Notes: generated from the letters alone by a model not told the origin. Counted from the stretch's first letter, positions 44,920 to 58,000 are shown. The stretch is DNA of 64,000 nt from Ciona savignyi (GCA_000149265.1 CH002367.1:24242-88241), one strand, 5' to 3'. Program-made: numbers and translations.

Positions 44920-47900
44920 CATCCTGTTTAACACAATGCAATAGCTCAAAAGACGTTATTTTGTGTTTTCCCATCCAAGGAAATATTCGGTTCCTCTAAA
45001 TAATACAGGACCGCTTGGATCGCATGTAGCGCTTGAATCGCTTGGAGCGCTTGGATCGCTTATTACACTTCGTAATTACAAAAGCCATTATATTAATGTT
45101 AGGGTTGGGGTTAAAGTTAGTTCTGGGGTTGAGATTAGTGTTTGGGGCAGGGATAGAATTACTTTTCATAGCAATCTAAGTGATCCAAGCGGTCCTGTAG
45201 TATTTAGAGGCACCCGGAAATATCTTATCCTGGATAATCGAAACATTTAGCGTGCTAACAGCTGATTATTTTAAAGATGCCCACCCATGCAACTTGATGT
45301 TGGTTTGCTTGTTGAAGCACAGTACATTAAAGCAAGTGGAGCTGTCTTGTCTTCCTTCTCTGATTTTTTAAGGGAGAAATTTCATCAAAAAGTAATACAT
45401 CCGACTAGTTAGTATGGTGGATTAGTGTGTCGTCTTTCACCCGAAGGCTTGTAGCTTCTGTCCTTGGGGAAGGCACTTAACGGACATTGCATGAACCCAG
45501 CGGATTAATGGATTCAACTAAATTAAAGAAACGTTTGAATTTTACACAACACACTACAATGGCTCCGATAACCTGATGGTAGGCGCGAGTTGATCTGAGG
45601 ATTGTCAGTGTGTTAACCCCCTTAATTTTATCCTATCCACATCTTGTTTAAATATACACTTTAAATGATTGAAACTTTTTCAACTTCTTATCAGAGTATG
45701 GCATAATGAGCACAAGGTGATTAAAGAGGATATATATTTTACATTCCTGGATATACCACACAGACTTCAAGTAATAGGAAACGGGCAAAGATTGTTCCAC
45801 TTCAAGGCGTAAGGGCACATTCGGTTCGATCTCTTGTGCAGTTTATGAACACTGGCCAGATAAGATTAAATGGGCGCAATGTAATGGACATTCTAAAAGC
45901 AGCGGATTTACTGGGATTAGCAGGTAAAGTTGGCCTATTTGAGCGAGAAGTCTGATAATTGTTGTAAATAGTGAAGTCTGGCAGATGCTCAATAGCAACA
46001 TCGTGTGATTGTGTAGCCAATTTTTTTTAATTTCAGGGGATAGAAAAAGACAGGGGTCAATATAACTTATAAAATTTATATGTATATATATGGATTTTGT
46101 TAAATTATTAGGTTCATACATGAAGCAGATAAGCGCGTTGCACAAGAACACCATTTATTTGTCAATTTCACCGTATTTTAACTGAATGATCTTACATGTT
46201 ACTTATATGAGCCGCTTGACTTACCACTTGTGTGGGGTCGTTTTCAATTTTTAAAAATAGTTAATTACTAGAAGCTTTATTTGAATTTGAACTAAATAGT
46301 TAACAAACCATTTTTTGTTTTCAGATGTTAAGCAAGAGTGCTGTAAGTTTCTACTCAAGACTTTGGCGATTGAGACCTGCTTTGTACTTCATAAAGTGGC
46401 CTCAGCAAATCACTGTGATCCATTTCTTCAAGATATTACCAACTTTATGACAACAAATATGGCGCAAATTATAACATCACAGTTGTTTCTCGATTACCCA
46501 ATAGAACACATTACACTGTGCATCAGTCTTGTAGACAAGGTGAGAGCTTATTTATTAAATTTTTTTCTCTATAAAAGTCAGCTATAGGACCCTGTTTTTT
46601 TAAATGTCAGCTACATACCCTGAATTAAAATGAATTATTTCGAATTTAAAGAGAAAAAATAAAGTTTACTATAAATATCTTCAGCAAGTAAATACAAGAA
46701 ATTTATGCAAAGACTAATTGTGTAACCTATTAGCCTGGTGGGTTAGTGCATTACTTTTCAGCCGAAGGGTTGCAGGTTCGAAACTTTTCACCAGATAGTT
46801 GGTTGTGTCCTTGGGCAAGGCACCAAATGGACATTGCATTGCCTAAACCTAGTAGATTAATGGGTTCGAATAAATAAAAGGAAGGTCTCAAATAATACAC
46901 AACACACTGTAATAGCTCCCCTAACCTGATGGTGGGCAAAAGGTGATTTGACAATTACCTGTGTGTTAACCCACTAGGTTTTCCCATTCACAGCGATAAA
47001 CATGAATATACTATCCTATCCATATCCTTTATATTTTACAAATGTAGAAAGGTGGCAAAGACAATAAAATGTTTGGAGGTAGTTTGGGTTGACACTCTGG
47101 TAATTTAAATCTGTGTGGGATAAAATCATTACAAGTTAAGCGCTCGAGTAGGTTAAAATTTGTTGTCCTGCTATATTGATAAGCATAAATATCCACAGAT
47201 ATAAATAAACTAAAATTCAATAATTATAAAATTGAGCAATTAATTTCACTTTCAGGGTATGGAAGAAGAAATGTGCAGAGCATTATTACAATGGGCTGCA
47301 CGAGCTAATAGAAATAAGGAGATGGCCACACTTCTTGGGAAATTAAACTTCGAGAATATATCCACACCTTTTATATTGGATGTGCTGTGTAAAGATGTAA
47401 GTGTGTTACAAAGGGCTGCAGGTTCGGAACTGTTTGCTAGCTAGTCAGTTGTGTCCTTGGACAAGGCACTTAACGAACATTGCTTGTACCCAGCAGATTA
47501 ATGGGTTCTACTAAATTGAAAGAACGTGTGAATCATACATAAGACACTGCAATAGTTTCGGTAACCCGACGATTGGCGCGAGGTGATCTGATGATTGCCC
47601 GTGTGTTAACCCCCTTGGTTTTCCCATTCACGGGGATAAACATAAATATCCTATCCTATCCTAACCTATCCTAAACATGAATATCCTATCCTATCCTTAG
47701 TTAAAAAAAAGAAAATTCAATTGCTGTCGTTCATCCGAAAAACTACATCTGATCCGAATCAGTGATAGTAATTTTAAAAAGTAAACTTCTGTGTCAAAAA
47801 GTAAACTTTCCCAATTTACCATTATTAATTAAGATGTTACTGCCGTTTGTCATATAAAATGCCAACAGAAGGGATAGGTTCTACTCCAAACAGTCAGTGC

Positions 47901-50900
47901 TTTCATGCCAATCGGATTGTATTCTAGAAATATTCTAAAAATAATAACCTCAAATTTAAAATTTTAAACCCCTATAAAATCAACTGAATATTTAAATTCC
48001 AAGTTACAAAAATTAAATATATTTATATATTTATAAAAAATGGAAAGTTTAAATAATTGTCATCAGCATCGTCCAACTCTAAAAACAAAACCTTCATGAA
48101 AACTGACCAGTTTCCACAGGCTACAATAACTTAAACCTAACAGCAAGGTACAAGGTTACGGTTATAAGTTTGAAAACACCCGTTTATATATCCAAATGGT
48201 AATTTAGTGATTGCCCTCGTGATAATGCCCACTGCATTTTTCAATTTACGGGAATAAAACATTAGCATAAAAACACCCTCGATAATCTTACATTTTTGAC
48301 AAAGAACAGAAGATTTACTTCTGCAGAAATTTGATTACAAAATGTAGTTAATAAAATTTTGAGTTAGGTAAGAAATTTTGAGTATGTAATTCATTCAAGT
48401 AATATGAGTAACCCACACTAGGATTGCTTTTAGAGCACAATAAAAGGAACACTTGCATCGTCAAACTTTCTAGTTGATGTCGTATCAAGTCGGTTGAGAG
48501 TTGAACAACGCAGAAACGCGGCACGTCCTGCAAGATGTGATACAGGTTCGGAGGTGAACAAATGTACGAATACGATGTTGTGTGGGGAAACAGGACAAGA
48601 CAAACTAACTGGATTGATTTGTATGGGTGGAGCTGCAAACACACATCATATAAAGTATGATTTTAAAAGTGATGATTGGAGCAACATATGGGTAAGGTTG
48701 TGACCTCCTTTTAACCTATTGATGTCGATTTATGAAATTTTTAGGCTGATTCTACAGAAATGCACACAGAGGCAGCTGTTGGGGTTGGTAGGACGGTTTA
48801 CTGCTTTTCAGAGTGTTTCCATTCAATGTACAAAATCAATCTCCAAGGAAAACTACAACAACTGGCCAAACCACCAACAAGTCAAATGAAAAGGAAATTT
48901 GCGGCTGTGACTGCTGACAGAGGTTAAGAATTGTGCTTGAAAAGAGTGGTTTCAGTGCTAAAGCATATGCTCTGCAGGAATAATATATCTGGTTGGTGGC
49001 TGTGACAGTCGGGGATGCAGTCTACCATGCGTGAGTCAATACTTCACCGATGAAAATCAATGGAACATGCTGCCACACATGAACCAAGCAAGACAGAAAC
49101 ACCAAATCGCAATGTGCAATGGTGGGTGAACTTACCTGATAGTTTTGGTTTATTTAACAATTGTAAGGACAAATGGTTAACATGGCCACTTTATATATAC
49201 AGAATGTACTAGGTTTTTGGAAAGGGTCCATTGAACTTGTGTTGAAGCTAGGTCATGTAAAAAGATTTTTGTATTTTTTATTCTTTCTAAAATGGTGAAA
49301 ATAAAAGTAGAACGTTTGGGTGGGAACTCTGGTGAATTTATATCTGTGTGGGTTGAGTGCTTGTGTGGGTTAAATGCAAAAAATTAATGTTTTTCTGCCT
49401 GGACAGAATTCCCAACCCTTGGCCCTCATTATTATAGTTATGTTGCCTGTTCATAGTGGTCGCTTTTATTCGCCTTCATGGAATAAAACCAAATTATTCA
49501 TCCATATTCCTTCATGGAATAAAACCAAATTATTCATCCATACAAAACTGTTTGCAGGTCAGCTATTTGCGCTTGGTGGAACCGATAAGTACGGGGTTCT
49601 TTCGACTGTCGAACGGTTTGATTTCGAATCGCAAAAATGGAAATTTGTAAACTGCATGTTGTCTCCACGTGCAAGATTCGCCGCTGTAGCAGTTGGGCTG
49701 AAAATATATGCTGTTGGTATGAACTAACATATCCTAATTTTTTGCATTATTTCGCTACAGCTTAAAACTTTGCATATTTGCATATAGTCCGACTGGTCGG
49801 TCTAGCGGTTAAATGCGTTGCCTTTCAATCGAAAGGTTGCAGGTGCGAAACTGGTAGCTAGCTAGTCGGTTGTGTCTTTGAGCAAGGCACTTTATGGACA
49901 TTGCCTGAACCCAGCGGATTAATTCGGGTTCTACCAAATTAAAGGAACGTTTATATCATATACAACACACTGCAATAGCTCCGGTAACCCAACGATGGGC
50001 ACGAGGTGATCTGACGATTGTCTGTGTGTTAACTCCTTTGGTTTTACCATTCACTGGGGATAAACATGAATATCCTCCTTCTCCTATAGTCCATCTTAAA
50101 ATAATTCAGAGCATCGTTCAGCTATAACAGTTGGTTCTTCTACTTTGGTTGAATTTCTTAGTTTGTTGGGTTGGCGGAAGGTTGCGGGATCGAAACTAGT
50201 CTATTTGCTGGTCCATAATAAATTGTGTACATGCATAATGGACATCACTTTAACCTGGTGGGTTGATGGCTTCTGCTAAAGAAAGAATGCCTCATACCTT
50301 ATAAAACGCACTGTGTAAACCAGACGCTAAGCACTGGTGATTTAATTTTCTGTGTAACTATCCCTCCTTCTCACTTGCATTATTACATTGATAAATAAAA
50401 CATAATCTAATCTTATGTTTCTCCAAAATCATCGTCAAACGGTCATAGTTTAATTGTTACAAAAGTGAACATCACTTACCGGCTTGACGAATGTATCAAT
50501 GCCACTTGTTATCTTAATAAACAATCTTGATTTATCCTGTCTCCTCAATGTAAAATAATTGTTTTATTCTTCTTTATTGTAACGAAGGAGCGAAAAAATA
50601 AACTAAACTAAACTTAAACTGATGAATTCAAAGCAGGAACATCGGATGGGGAGTGTTGTTTAAGAAGTGCAGAAGTATTCAACACAATGCAAGGCTGTTG
50701 GACGTTTATTCGCAGTCTTCGAGTTGGCCGAATGAGTCTTGCCGGGTGCACGATTGGGGGCCGCCTGTATATAGTTGGAGGGTGGGTGTCTTTTTGTTTC
50801 TTGTTATACACAAGTTAAAAGTTGCTTCATGTTATGCTTACCCGGATTGGCGATTTGTAAGTGGAGCACTGGCATTACCTGTCTCATTAAAGTTCTTACC

Positions 50901-51649
50901 AACCAATTTACGTAATCTGCAACATGGTCTGGATCAGTGGTTCTTAAACTTTTTCGGTTGCGCACTTGACGTTTGTCACTCATGCTCACACCTTAACTAG
51001 CCTCAAAACAAAAATTCAAGAAAAATAGAGTAGTATTTTTTTTACTATTATCCTGCTTAGTGTATAGGATGCAACTGTTTTTTTAAACTAGTGGTTTAAT
51101 TCGAGCTTTGTTGATAGAATGGTAACGAGATTTGACTTTAGTTCGGAGCTGCTTTTCACCAGTATGTCAGTCCTGCTCGCGGCCCCCTTGTAAAGCTTTC
51201 ATGCCTCCTAAGGGGGAACGCCCCCAGTTTAAGAATCTCTGGTCTAGATCTACTAACAGGATTTCTTATTCAAATGTAGCACATTGCCAAAATGCTTAAA
51301 AAACGACTGTATACATGAACCAATACTCCCAGTAAACAAGAGTTAAAACTGGATAAGTCTATTCCAACTCCACATAATAAAAACACCACCTGTCTATTGA
51401 AAACTACTCCAGTTTTAAATGTAAGCACAAGTTATTTGGGTTATATATAACCCCCATTTGCCGCTGTACCAACCCATTAACTGTATACTATCTATTATTT
51501 TCAGGAAAGGCGGCCATTCCAATGACAAAAGAAAACAGAAAATTATGGACGACCTTAGTGTTCAGTGCTACAGCCCATCTACGAATGAATGGTCAAACAT
51601 TACAAATTTGAAAAAGCAGTTTTTCATCCACAGTGTCATTCCCATGTGA
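43998..51649 (+). CDS. BTB-BACK-Kelch protein (Kelch-like family), complete, 575 aa
   Basis: Probable substrate adaptor of Cullin-3 ubiquitin ligases. Eleven exons: 43998-44065, 45277-45391, 45764-45923, 46325-46539, 47256-47396, 48434-48691, 48745-48922, 48978-49121, 49558-49716, 50637-50781, 51505-51649 (TGA). All splice phases join, and 1728 coding bases give 575 residues, the usual KLHL size. BTB: residues about 20-120 (LDVGLLVEAQYIKASGAVLSS, then VPLQGVRAHSVRSLVQFMNT). BACK: exons 4-5 (CCKFLLKTLAIETCFVLH, MCRALLQWAARA). Kelch: about six blades with the hydrophobic-GG signature (LICMGG, YLVGG, FALGG, YAVGG, YIVGG) and blade-end tryptophans; the second blade lacks its GG. The start is kept in the upstream duplicated exon. 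At least five introns carry SINEs. Orthology to a named vertebrate KLHL could not be assigned. The final codons (HSVIPM) stop early in the last blade strand. Confidence 0.93.
44262..44560 (+). mobile_element. Composite SINE, unit-B-specific insertion in KLHL intron 1
   Basis: Full-length: head CCTGCCCGTTCGTATAACGG, CTTTCAATCGAAAGGTTGC, core CCTTGGGCAAGGCACTTTAC, 3' end CATTCACGGGGATAAAG, tail CTCCTATCTCCTATCC. The empty site is preserved in unit A (TATATCCCTTGCATGGGC near 38515). Confidence 0.92.
44987..45215. mobile_element. MITE with telomere-like core (copy 2), perfect 8-bp target duplication
   Basis: About 90 percent alike to 7699-7909: GGTTCCTCTAAATAATACAG left, CTGTAGTATTTAGAGGCACC right, GTTAGGGTTGGGGTTAAAG inside, one extra GCTTGAATCG unit. 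The target duplication GGAAATAT at 44979-44986 and 45216-45223 sets the borders and confirms an 8-bp duplicating (hAT-like) mechanism. Ends about 60 bases before KLHL exon 2. Confidence 0.92.
45403..45640 (+). mobile_element. Composite SINE in KLHL intron 2
   Basis: Starts about 10 bases after the exon 2 donor: CCGACTAGTTAGTATGGTGG head, CCTTGGGGAAGGCACTTAAC core, GATAACCTGATGGTAGGCGC, and a truncated ATCCTATCC tail. Confidence 0.85.
46728..47018 (+). mobile_element. Composite SINE in KLHL intron 4
   Basis: Head TTAGCCTGGTGGGTTAGTGC, box B-like GGTTGCAGGTTCGAAAC, core CCTTGGGCAAGGCACC, CCCTAACCTGATGGTGGGC, TTTTCCCATTCACAGCGATA, ACTATCCTATCC tail. Confidence 0.88.
47397..47700 (+). mobile_element. 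Composite SINE abutting the KLHL exon 5 splice donor
   Basis: SINE homology (TAAGTGTGTTAC, GGGCTGCAGGTTCGGAAC, CTAGCTAGTCAGTTGTGTCC, ...TTCACGGGGATAAA, repeated TATCC tail) begins at or inside the GTAAGTG donor following the aspartate codon at 47394-47396. The extreme head of the element is missing. Confidence 0.85.
49476..49547. repeat. Direct duplication of about 34 bp in front of KLHL exon 9
   Basis: CTTCATGGAATAAAACCAAA/TTATTCATCCATA occurs twice in direct tandem, ending about 10 bases before the TTTGCAG acceptor at 49557. It falls where the branch point and pyrimidine tract should be. Confidence 0.9.
49786..50090 (+). mobile_element. Composite SINE in KLHL intron 9
   Basis: Complete: head GTCCGACTGGTCGGTCTAGC, CTTTCAATCGAAAGGTTGC, core TTTGAGCAAGGCACTTTATG, CCGGTAACCCAACGATGGGC, tail ATCCTCCTTCTCC. 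A much older copy follows at about 50150-50400 (GTTTGTTGGGTTGGCGG, GGACATCACTTTAACC). Confidence 0.88.
50935..51241. mobile_element. hAT-type non-autonomous element in KLHL intron 10, 307 bp
   Basis: Ends CAGTGGTTCTTAAACTTT and CCAGTTTAAGAATCTCTG form inverted repeats. Target duplication GTCTGGAT (50927-50934) and GTCTAGAT (51242-51249), 7 of 8 identical, which sets the borders. No coding sequence. Confidence 0.9.
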
Positions 51650-52084
51650 ATTTTTATATTTTATTATTCCGTGTTTTGTTGAAAAATACAAAAATTATAA
51701 ACAAAGTAAACCGGCAGTGTGACATGGTACAACAGGACACAGTTTAGAAGAAAAAGGAACTTGTGCACCTTCGAAGTGAAAAGAAACATTCTTTTAAGTC
51801 GAAGCTATCGTTTAAACTTAGTCATGGCAGTTATTATATCAACAGTTTTCAATCATGATGATCACCGAACTGTTGTTCAATCTGCTCTCATGAACCTTAT
51901 TACCACGGGATCATCAAGTCACTGGTTTTAAACACATAACCTTCTAAGCCACCAGAAAACTTAAACCAACAATCACAAAATGAAACCAGTGTGTTAATGT
52001 TCAATCCGCTGTCAAGGTTGCTTGGCACCTCATTCCCATTAGCAAGTCGCTAGTTTCGATCACATAACCTTCCAACTACATGCT
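51650..52084. other. Convergent 3' intergenic spacer between KLHL and MAD1
   Basis: 435 bases hold the 3' UTRs of both genes. A TTTATT at about 51660 would be an AATAAA on the minus strand for MAD1. Two similar short segments (TGTTGTTCAATCTGCTCTCATG near 51870 and GTTCAATCCGCTGTCAAGG near 52000, each followed by AGTCACTGG/AGTCGCTAG and ACATAACCTTC) suggest a local duplication. Confidence 0.55.
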
Positions 52085-55000
52085 TCAATCTGCCATCATA
52101 GTCTGCTGGCCGAAGAGATTCACTGTTAACGCGCATAGGAACATAGGGATGCTGTTTTGGTGGTGGAGATGTAGGGATATGAGCTCGGTTAGCGTCGCCG
52201 AGTATTCAGTTTCTAGAAGCTGAATTTCCCCGTTGCTTTTCACCTGGCAGGAAAATAACGATTTTTATGATTTTGTTCTTAGTCTGTTATGACAGGTAAA
52301 TAAAACAGTTGCAATGAACGTTTAATAACGGTCGATAAACTACTATGTTTCCATATACAGGGCAAACACACCTATTTATACAGAGTTTGCAGTGTATGTG
52401 ATACCCATTTTTTCCGTTTACTGATTTGAGTGGCCTATTTCTGGAGCTATGGCGGTGTGTTTGGTATGACATTTCTCCAATTTTGCTAGAACCAATTAAT
52501 GATCAATAGAAACCCAATTAAGCAAATGATAACTGAACTGACCTCAAATTCCAAGCAATCAGCTTCGGAATCAGCATACATTGAAAGGAGTTTAAATTTC
52601 GAATCAGATGAACAATCGATCCGAAAACCAGTCAACGAGTAGCATGCCTGTGAGGATAGAAGGGTGGAGTTAATAATCAACCCTAATTCAATGGATATGA
52701 TATTTATGTTTATCTCTGTAAATAGGAAAACGCAAGCAGTGTTAACACCATAGGCAATCGTGAGATTAACTCCAACCAACCATGAGGTTTTTGAAGCTAT
52801 TATAGGAGTTGTGTGTGATTGAGACGTATCCCTTTAATTTGGTAGAACCTATCATTTCACTGGGTTCGGGCAATGTCCGTTAAGAGCTTTGCCCAAGGAC
52901 ACAACTGACTAGCAAGCAACCAGTTTGGAACCTTTAACTATTTAGCTAAAAGGCGATGCACTAACTCACCAAGCTAATCGGACAAATAAAATGTTCAGCT
53001 ATCGAAATGCGTTTGAATCAATGCTGAACTTACTTGTCTAAACTCTTGAATCTTTTTTGAGAAAATTTCTTTCAATCTTTGGTTCCTTAGCTCTGCTGCA
53101 TTGAGCATGGACTTTGCCTTTTTCGAGAATTCAACTATTCATGCAATATATACAAATGTAAGTTTCCGGTGAATGGATTATGAAGTACTACTAGTTTAAG
53201 TGCATGGGTTAACCCTTTAGAAACAAGATTTGTTATGCTTCATAGTGCTCCAGAGCCTCGCATGTTAAAGTCGGGCAAAATGTTCACACTGAAGCAAAAT
53301 GTTCACACTGAAAAAATTTAGAAATTTTTATTTTTTGATGACGTTATAGTCCACATTATATTCTTTTTTACACATTGTTATAGTTTCTGATCCGTTGACA
53401 ATACGGTATAACTTATTTTTACAAAGTTGCTCATAGAAGCATTTCGTTTAATTATAGTATAATTTCGGTTTGAGGACACCATTAAATAATATTTGTTACT
53501 AATTTCATGTTACAGGTCCATCTATCCCAACATTTTTTATTCTTTTTGTTTTTTTTTATTATAATAAAAATGTTAGAGAAGAAACCTGGATTCCTAATAA
53601 ACCCACATTGCTTTTTCTTGCTACTTTTTCTTAAAAATAAACTATAAAGTTATTCGAACACAATGCGGACTATAACAGTAAATATATTCAAAACGACTAA
53701 AAACATAAATAAACTGGTAAGCTCACATCTGGGACATCCAAAGAAGCGAAACTGTTTTTACTACCATTGAGACATTAAATAAAATAAACATTTTGGGCGT
53801 AGTATTAGGAAGAATTTTCGTGTGAGAGTTTCAACTAAAAGTTAGACCAAAAATTCATAATATTCATTAAAACGTTCCGGCAATGTCGGTGGAGTGCCTT
53901 GCCCAAAGACACAACTGACCAGATAGCGACCAGTTTATTATGTCCATAAGATTTGTGCATGACAAATAAGGTAATAGTCCGACCGGTTAGTCTAATGGTT
54001 TAGTGCAACAGCTTTCAACCAAAAGGTTGCAGATTTAAAACTGGCCGCTAGCTAGTCGGTTGTGTCCTTGGACAAGGCACTTAATGGACATTGCATAAAC
54101 CCAGCAAATTAGTGGGTTCTACTAAATCAAAGAAACATGTGAATCATACACAACACACTGCAATAGCTCCGGTAACCCGACGGTGAGCACGAGGTGATCT
54201 GACGATTGCATGTGTGTTAACCCCCTTGGTTTTGCCAATTTACGGGCACAAACATGAATATCCTATCCTAATACATAAGACATTATAACACACAGTTACC
54301 TTCTGACATAGACACATCATGTCCCTGTTCCAACTGCTGAAGTTTGAGTTGCAATTTCGAGTTTTGTTCTTTGAGTTCAGCTAAATCCCGCTTCGATTGT
54401 TGGTGTGCGAGGTCGGCTGGGTTCATTGCGAAGTGGAGCACCTGTGTGAAGACATCTATGAATTTGGAGGCAACGCTGGGATAACTAATGTTACTTCAGC
54501 TTTAGTTATTTTTTATTTTTTTCCTTTATTTTCATTATTTTTACAGGGCAAGTTTCGAACTCATCATTGGCTTGTCACCATTTATTTTTATTATGTTACT
54601 TTCTGGTGACTACTAGAGGGTTAAGGACGTAGGTTGTACAACCAGAAAGAAGCTTGGTTTGTTGTTGTTTAAATCGATCAGAAAATGTAAAGATTGCTGT
54701 GACAATAATTAAATATATGAATGTTTCGGTTAAGCTGCTACAAAACACCAACCTTGGTTGTATCAGGATTGTAATCTCCTTTGATCCTTCCATTATCTAT
54801 CCAAGCTTCAAGGTTGGAAATTTTCTCAACCATTTCTGCCTTTTCAGCCTCATATGTCGTGATCTATTTAAGAGAATACATATTCATGTTTATCTCTGCT
54901 CATGGTGAACTCAAAGGCGATATCACCTGAGTAATCCTCAGATTAGTTTGCGTCTGTGTCAGATTATTATATCTATTATTGTGTGTTGTATATAATGAAG

Positions 55001-58000
55001 AAGTTATATACATTACACTAATCCAAATCATCAAGCAATTCTACCAGACATATATTACTTAATGAAAAGAAAGGTTTTGGGAATTACTGTGCCAGGAAGG
55101 TTACATAATACTGACAAAGTCACGACAGACAAGAAAATAAGGTATTGATTATTAATAAATATTTCGAATCAGATTATTTTACGTGATACTGTTATCAGTT
55201 CATAACTATACAGTTGGAAGTCACACAACTACTCAATAACAGGGTAAGCCACAAACCTTTTCTTTTAGAGCAGAAATTTCTTCTGAATTATCGGTCACAA
55301 TTTGTGGAGTCTCGACAGGTTTCTCCTTTGTTATGCCAAGTTCGAGTTGCTTCATTTGTAACTTGTGACGCATCCGTTCTTCTGAGTGTTTCTGCATGTT
55401 ACATATTGTTTGTTACTTTGTTGTATTGTGTATTTGGACGCATCTAAACCATTCCTTAGTTTATTGCACCTATAATGCAGATGGTCGCATCTATTCTAAA
55501 CCATTCCTTAGTTTATTGCACCTATAATGCAGATGGTCGCATCTATTCTAAACCATTCCTTAGTTTATTGCACCTATAATGCAGATGGTCGCATCTATTC
55601 TAAACCATTCCTTAGTTTATTGCACCTATAATGCAGATGGTCGCATCTATTCTAAACCATTCCTTAGTTTATTGCACCTATAATGCAGATGGTCGCATCT
55701 ATTCTAAACCATTCCTTAGTTTATTGCACCTATAATGCAGATGGTCGCATCTATTCTAAACCATTCCTTAGTTTATTGCACCTATAATGCAGATGGTCGC
55801 ATCTATTCTAAACCATTCCTTAGTTTATTGCACCTATAATGCAGATGGTCGCATCCATGATGAACCATTCCTTAGTTTATTGCATTACCGCCGATGATTT
55901 ATAATGATTACTCCCCCACGCCCTGGACATTCCTACATTCCTCGCGCCAGCTAATTGCTTTATACCTCGTGTTTGTTTGCCTGTTTTAATTCAGTTGGTA
56001 CTTGATAAAATCAGAATACAACATAAATGGATGTAATGTTGCGTACCGGGTACATTAATTGCGTAACTGGCAACGACTTGTTTTAGCCCGTTATATTGAG
56101 TTATTTTTATTGACTTGTAAGTACCGCGGTTTTCTCTGTTACCGGTTTCATTGATCAATAAAATTAACTATCATTGTTATTTTTAATGCCACAACAAAAA
56201 AACGAAAACATACAAAACCGAGTAATGTTAAAATCGGGTGAAAAAACTTTAAAAAATTTAAATTAACCATTACAACAGACAGGTGAGGAGCCATTTGCAA
56301 TGGGGCAAACCTTTCTTCTATAAAGACAGTCATGTTAAATACTAAAATATAAGGACGGGCAGGTCTGTACATTGAGATGGTGATTTCCCACAGATGTGAC
56401 AAGGCAGCTTAACCCTTTAACTGCCGGCTGTTTTTTAGGTCATTTTTTGGCTAAGTCACCTTAGGTTAGAAGCTTTTTATACCAAAAACTATTGATGTAA
56501 GCATTATATGATCAACAGAAAAGTTGTTCAGTAATAAATTTTCTTTTTTTAACATTAGTAAAATTTTGCCATTTGGCATGAGACAAAACTTCGTTCTTCC
56601 ATAAAGACAGTCATGTTAAATATTAAAATATAAGGACGGGCATGTCTGCACATCAGGATGGTGATTTATCACAGATGTGACGATACATTTTAAATACAAC
56701 TCCAGTTTATCTACCTGGATTTCAGCTTCTAATTCATCAATTTTTTCATGTAACTTCTTATTCGCGTCGCTCATATTCCCAAGACGCTTGTTTAATTGGG
56801 TTGTATGTGATGTCATAGTTAGTTCGGCGTCGTAGGTCTGATGGTAAATACAACAGTTGAGTTTAACACCACCGCATAAATTCTTAGTGATGCCATCACA
56901 TAAATTTTTTCTCAGTGATGCCACCACATAAATATATTCGCAGTGATGCCACCACACATAAATTTATTTACAGTGATGCCATATTGTAAATTTGTTGCTT
57001 GTAAAGCAAACACGTAAATACATTCGCAAAGATGTCAATTTATTCTAAGTGCTACCAAGTATATTTATTGGCAGTGATGCCAAGTTAATTTATCCCCAAC
57101 GACGCCCACTAAATAAAGCTCACCTGTAGTAAAGCACGGATGGAGTCTCGCTCATAAGCAAACAACGCTGCACGCTTCTTCAAGCGAATAAGTTGGGCTT
57201 TCAAGGAAGAAACAACTTCCTGTTGCTCTGATAACTGCAAGAAATATGTTTGTCAACAAAATTGTAGTTTTTACCAGTTTATATAGTTTGTGGTATCTAT
57301 CACACACAAAGAAAAATTCAGTAATTCTTAACAGCATCGGGACAGGTTCAAAAGTATTTTAAAATTCTTGTATGTAATTTTCTGATGTTTGTAATGTGTA
57401 GCACACTATCCAAGCCAAAACAATCAAGAGTTAGAGTGTGTATAGTTCACGGTAAATCATAGATTTGAATACAGGTTATTATAATTTAGGTAAAGGTACT
57501 TATAAAAGTTATCTTCTTCAATGTTTAAAACAGAAAACTGTATTTACCAAACAACAATGAATGACAGTGGTTTCTATTTTATGTAAAAACATATTCATAA
57601 AGTAGTCTGATGATTGCCAGTGCAAATCTATTCCTTACATATTTGCAAGGTAATCTGACGATTGCCCATGTAGTAACACATTCCCTAACATATTCACAAG
57701 ATAATCTGATGATTACCTGTTTACTAACGTCCCTTGCATTTTCCGAATATCTTAGCCTATACCTGATATTCATTTATATACAGGAAATAGATCCACCATT
57801 TTTTTACTTATTAGTACAAATAAAAAAACCTTCATTTCAAGTTCAACAGCACTTTTTCTATCAGTGAGAGTTTTGCTTTCAGAGTTTGACAATTGTTCCT
57901 TCAGTGTTTTAACTTCTTCTTCCAGCTTGTTCATATAAGCTTCAAAACCAGATGTCTAAGGACAGTAACAGGTATAAACAAAAATACAAGGGAAAGCAAT

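Noticed and set aside
45694-45763. Coding extension upstream of KLHL exon 3 (frame starting VWHNEHKVIKED)
   Set aside because: That frame meets a stop at 45808-45810 and is not the BTB frame. The acceptor at 45763 joins the BTB frame in the correct phase instead.
55439-55887. Regular repeat array considered as CRISPR
   Set aside because: Units are contiguous with no variable spacers, in a eukaryotic intron; it is a minisatellite.
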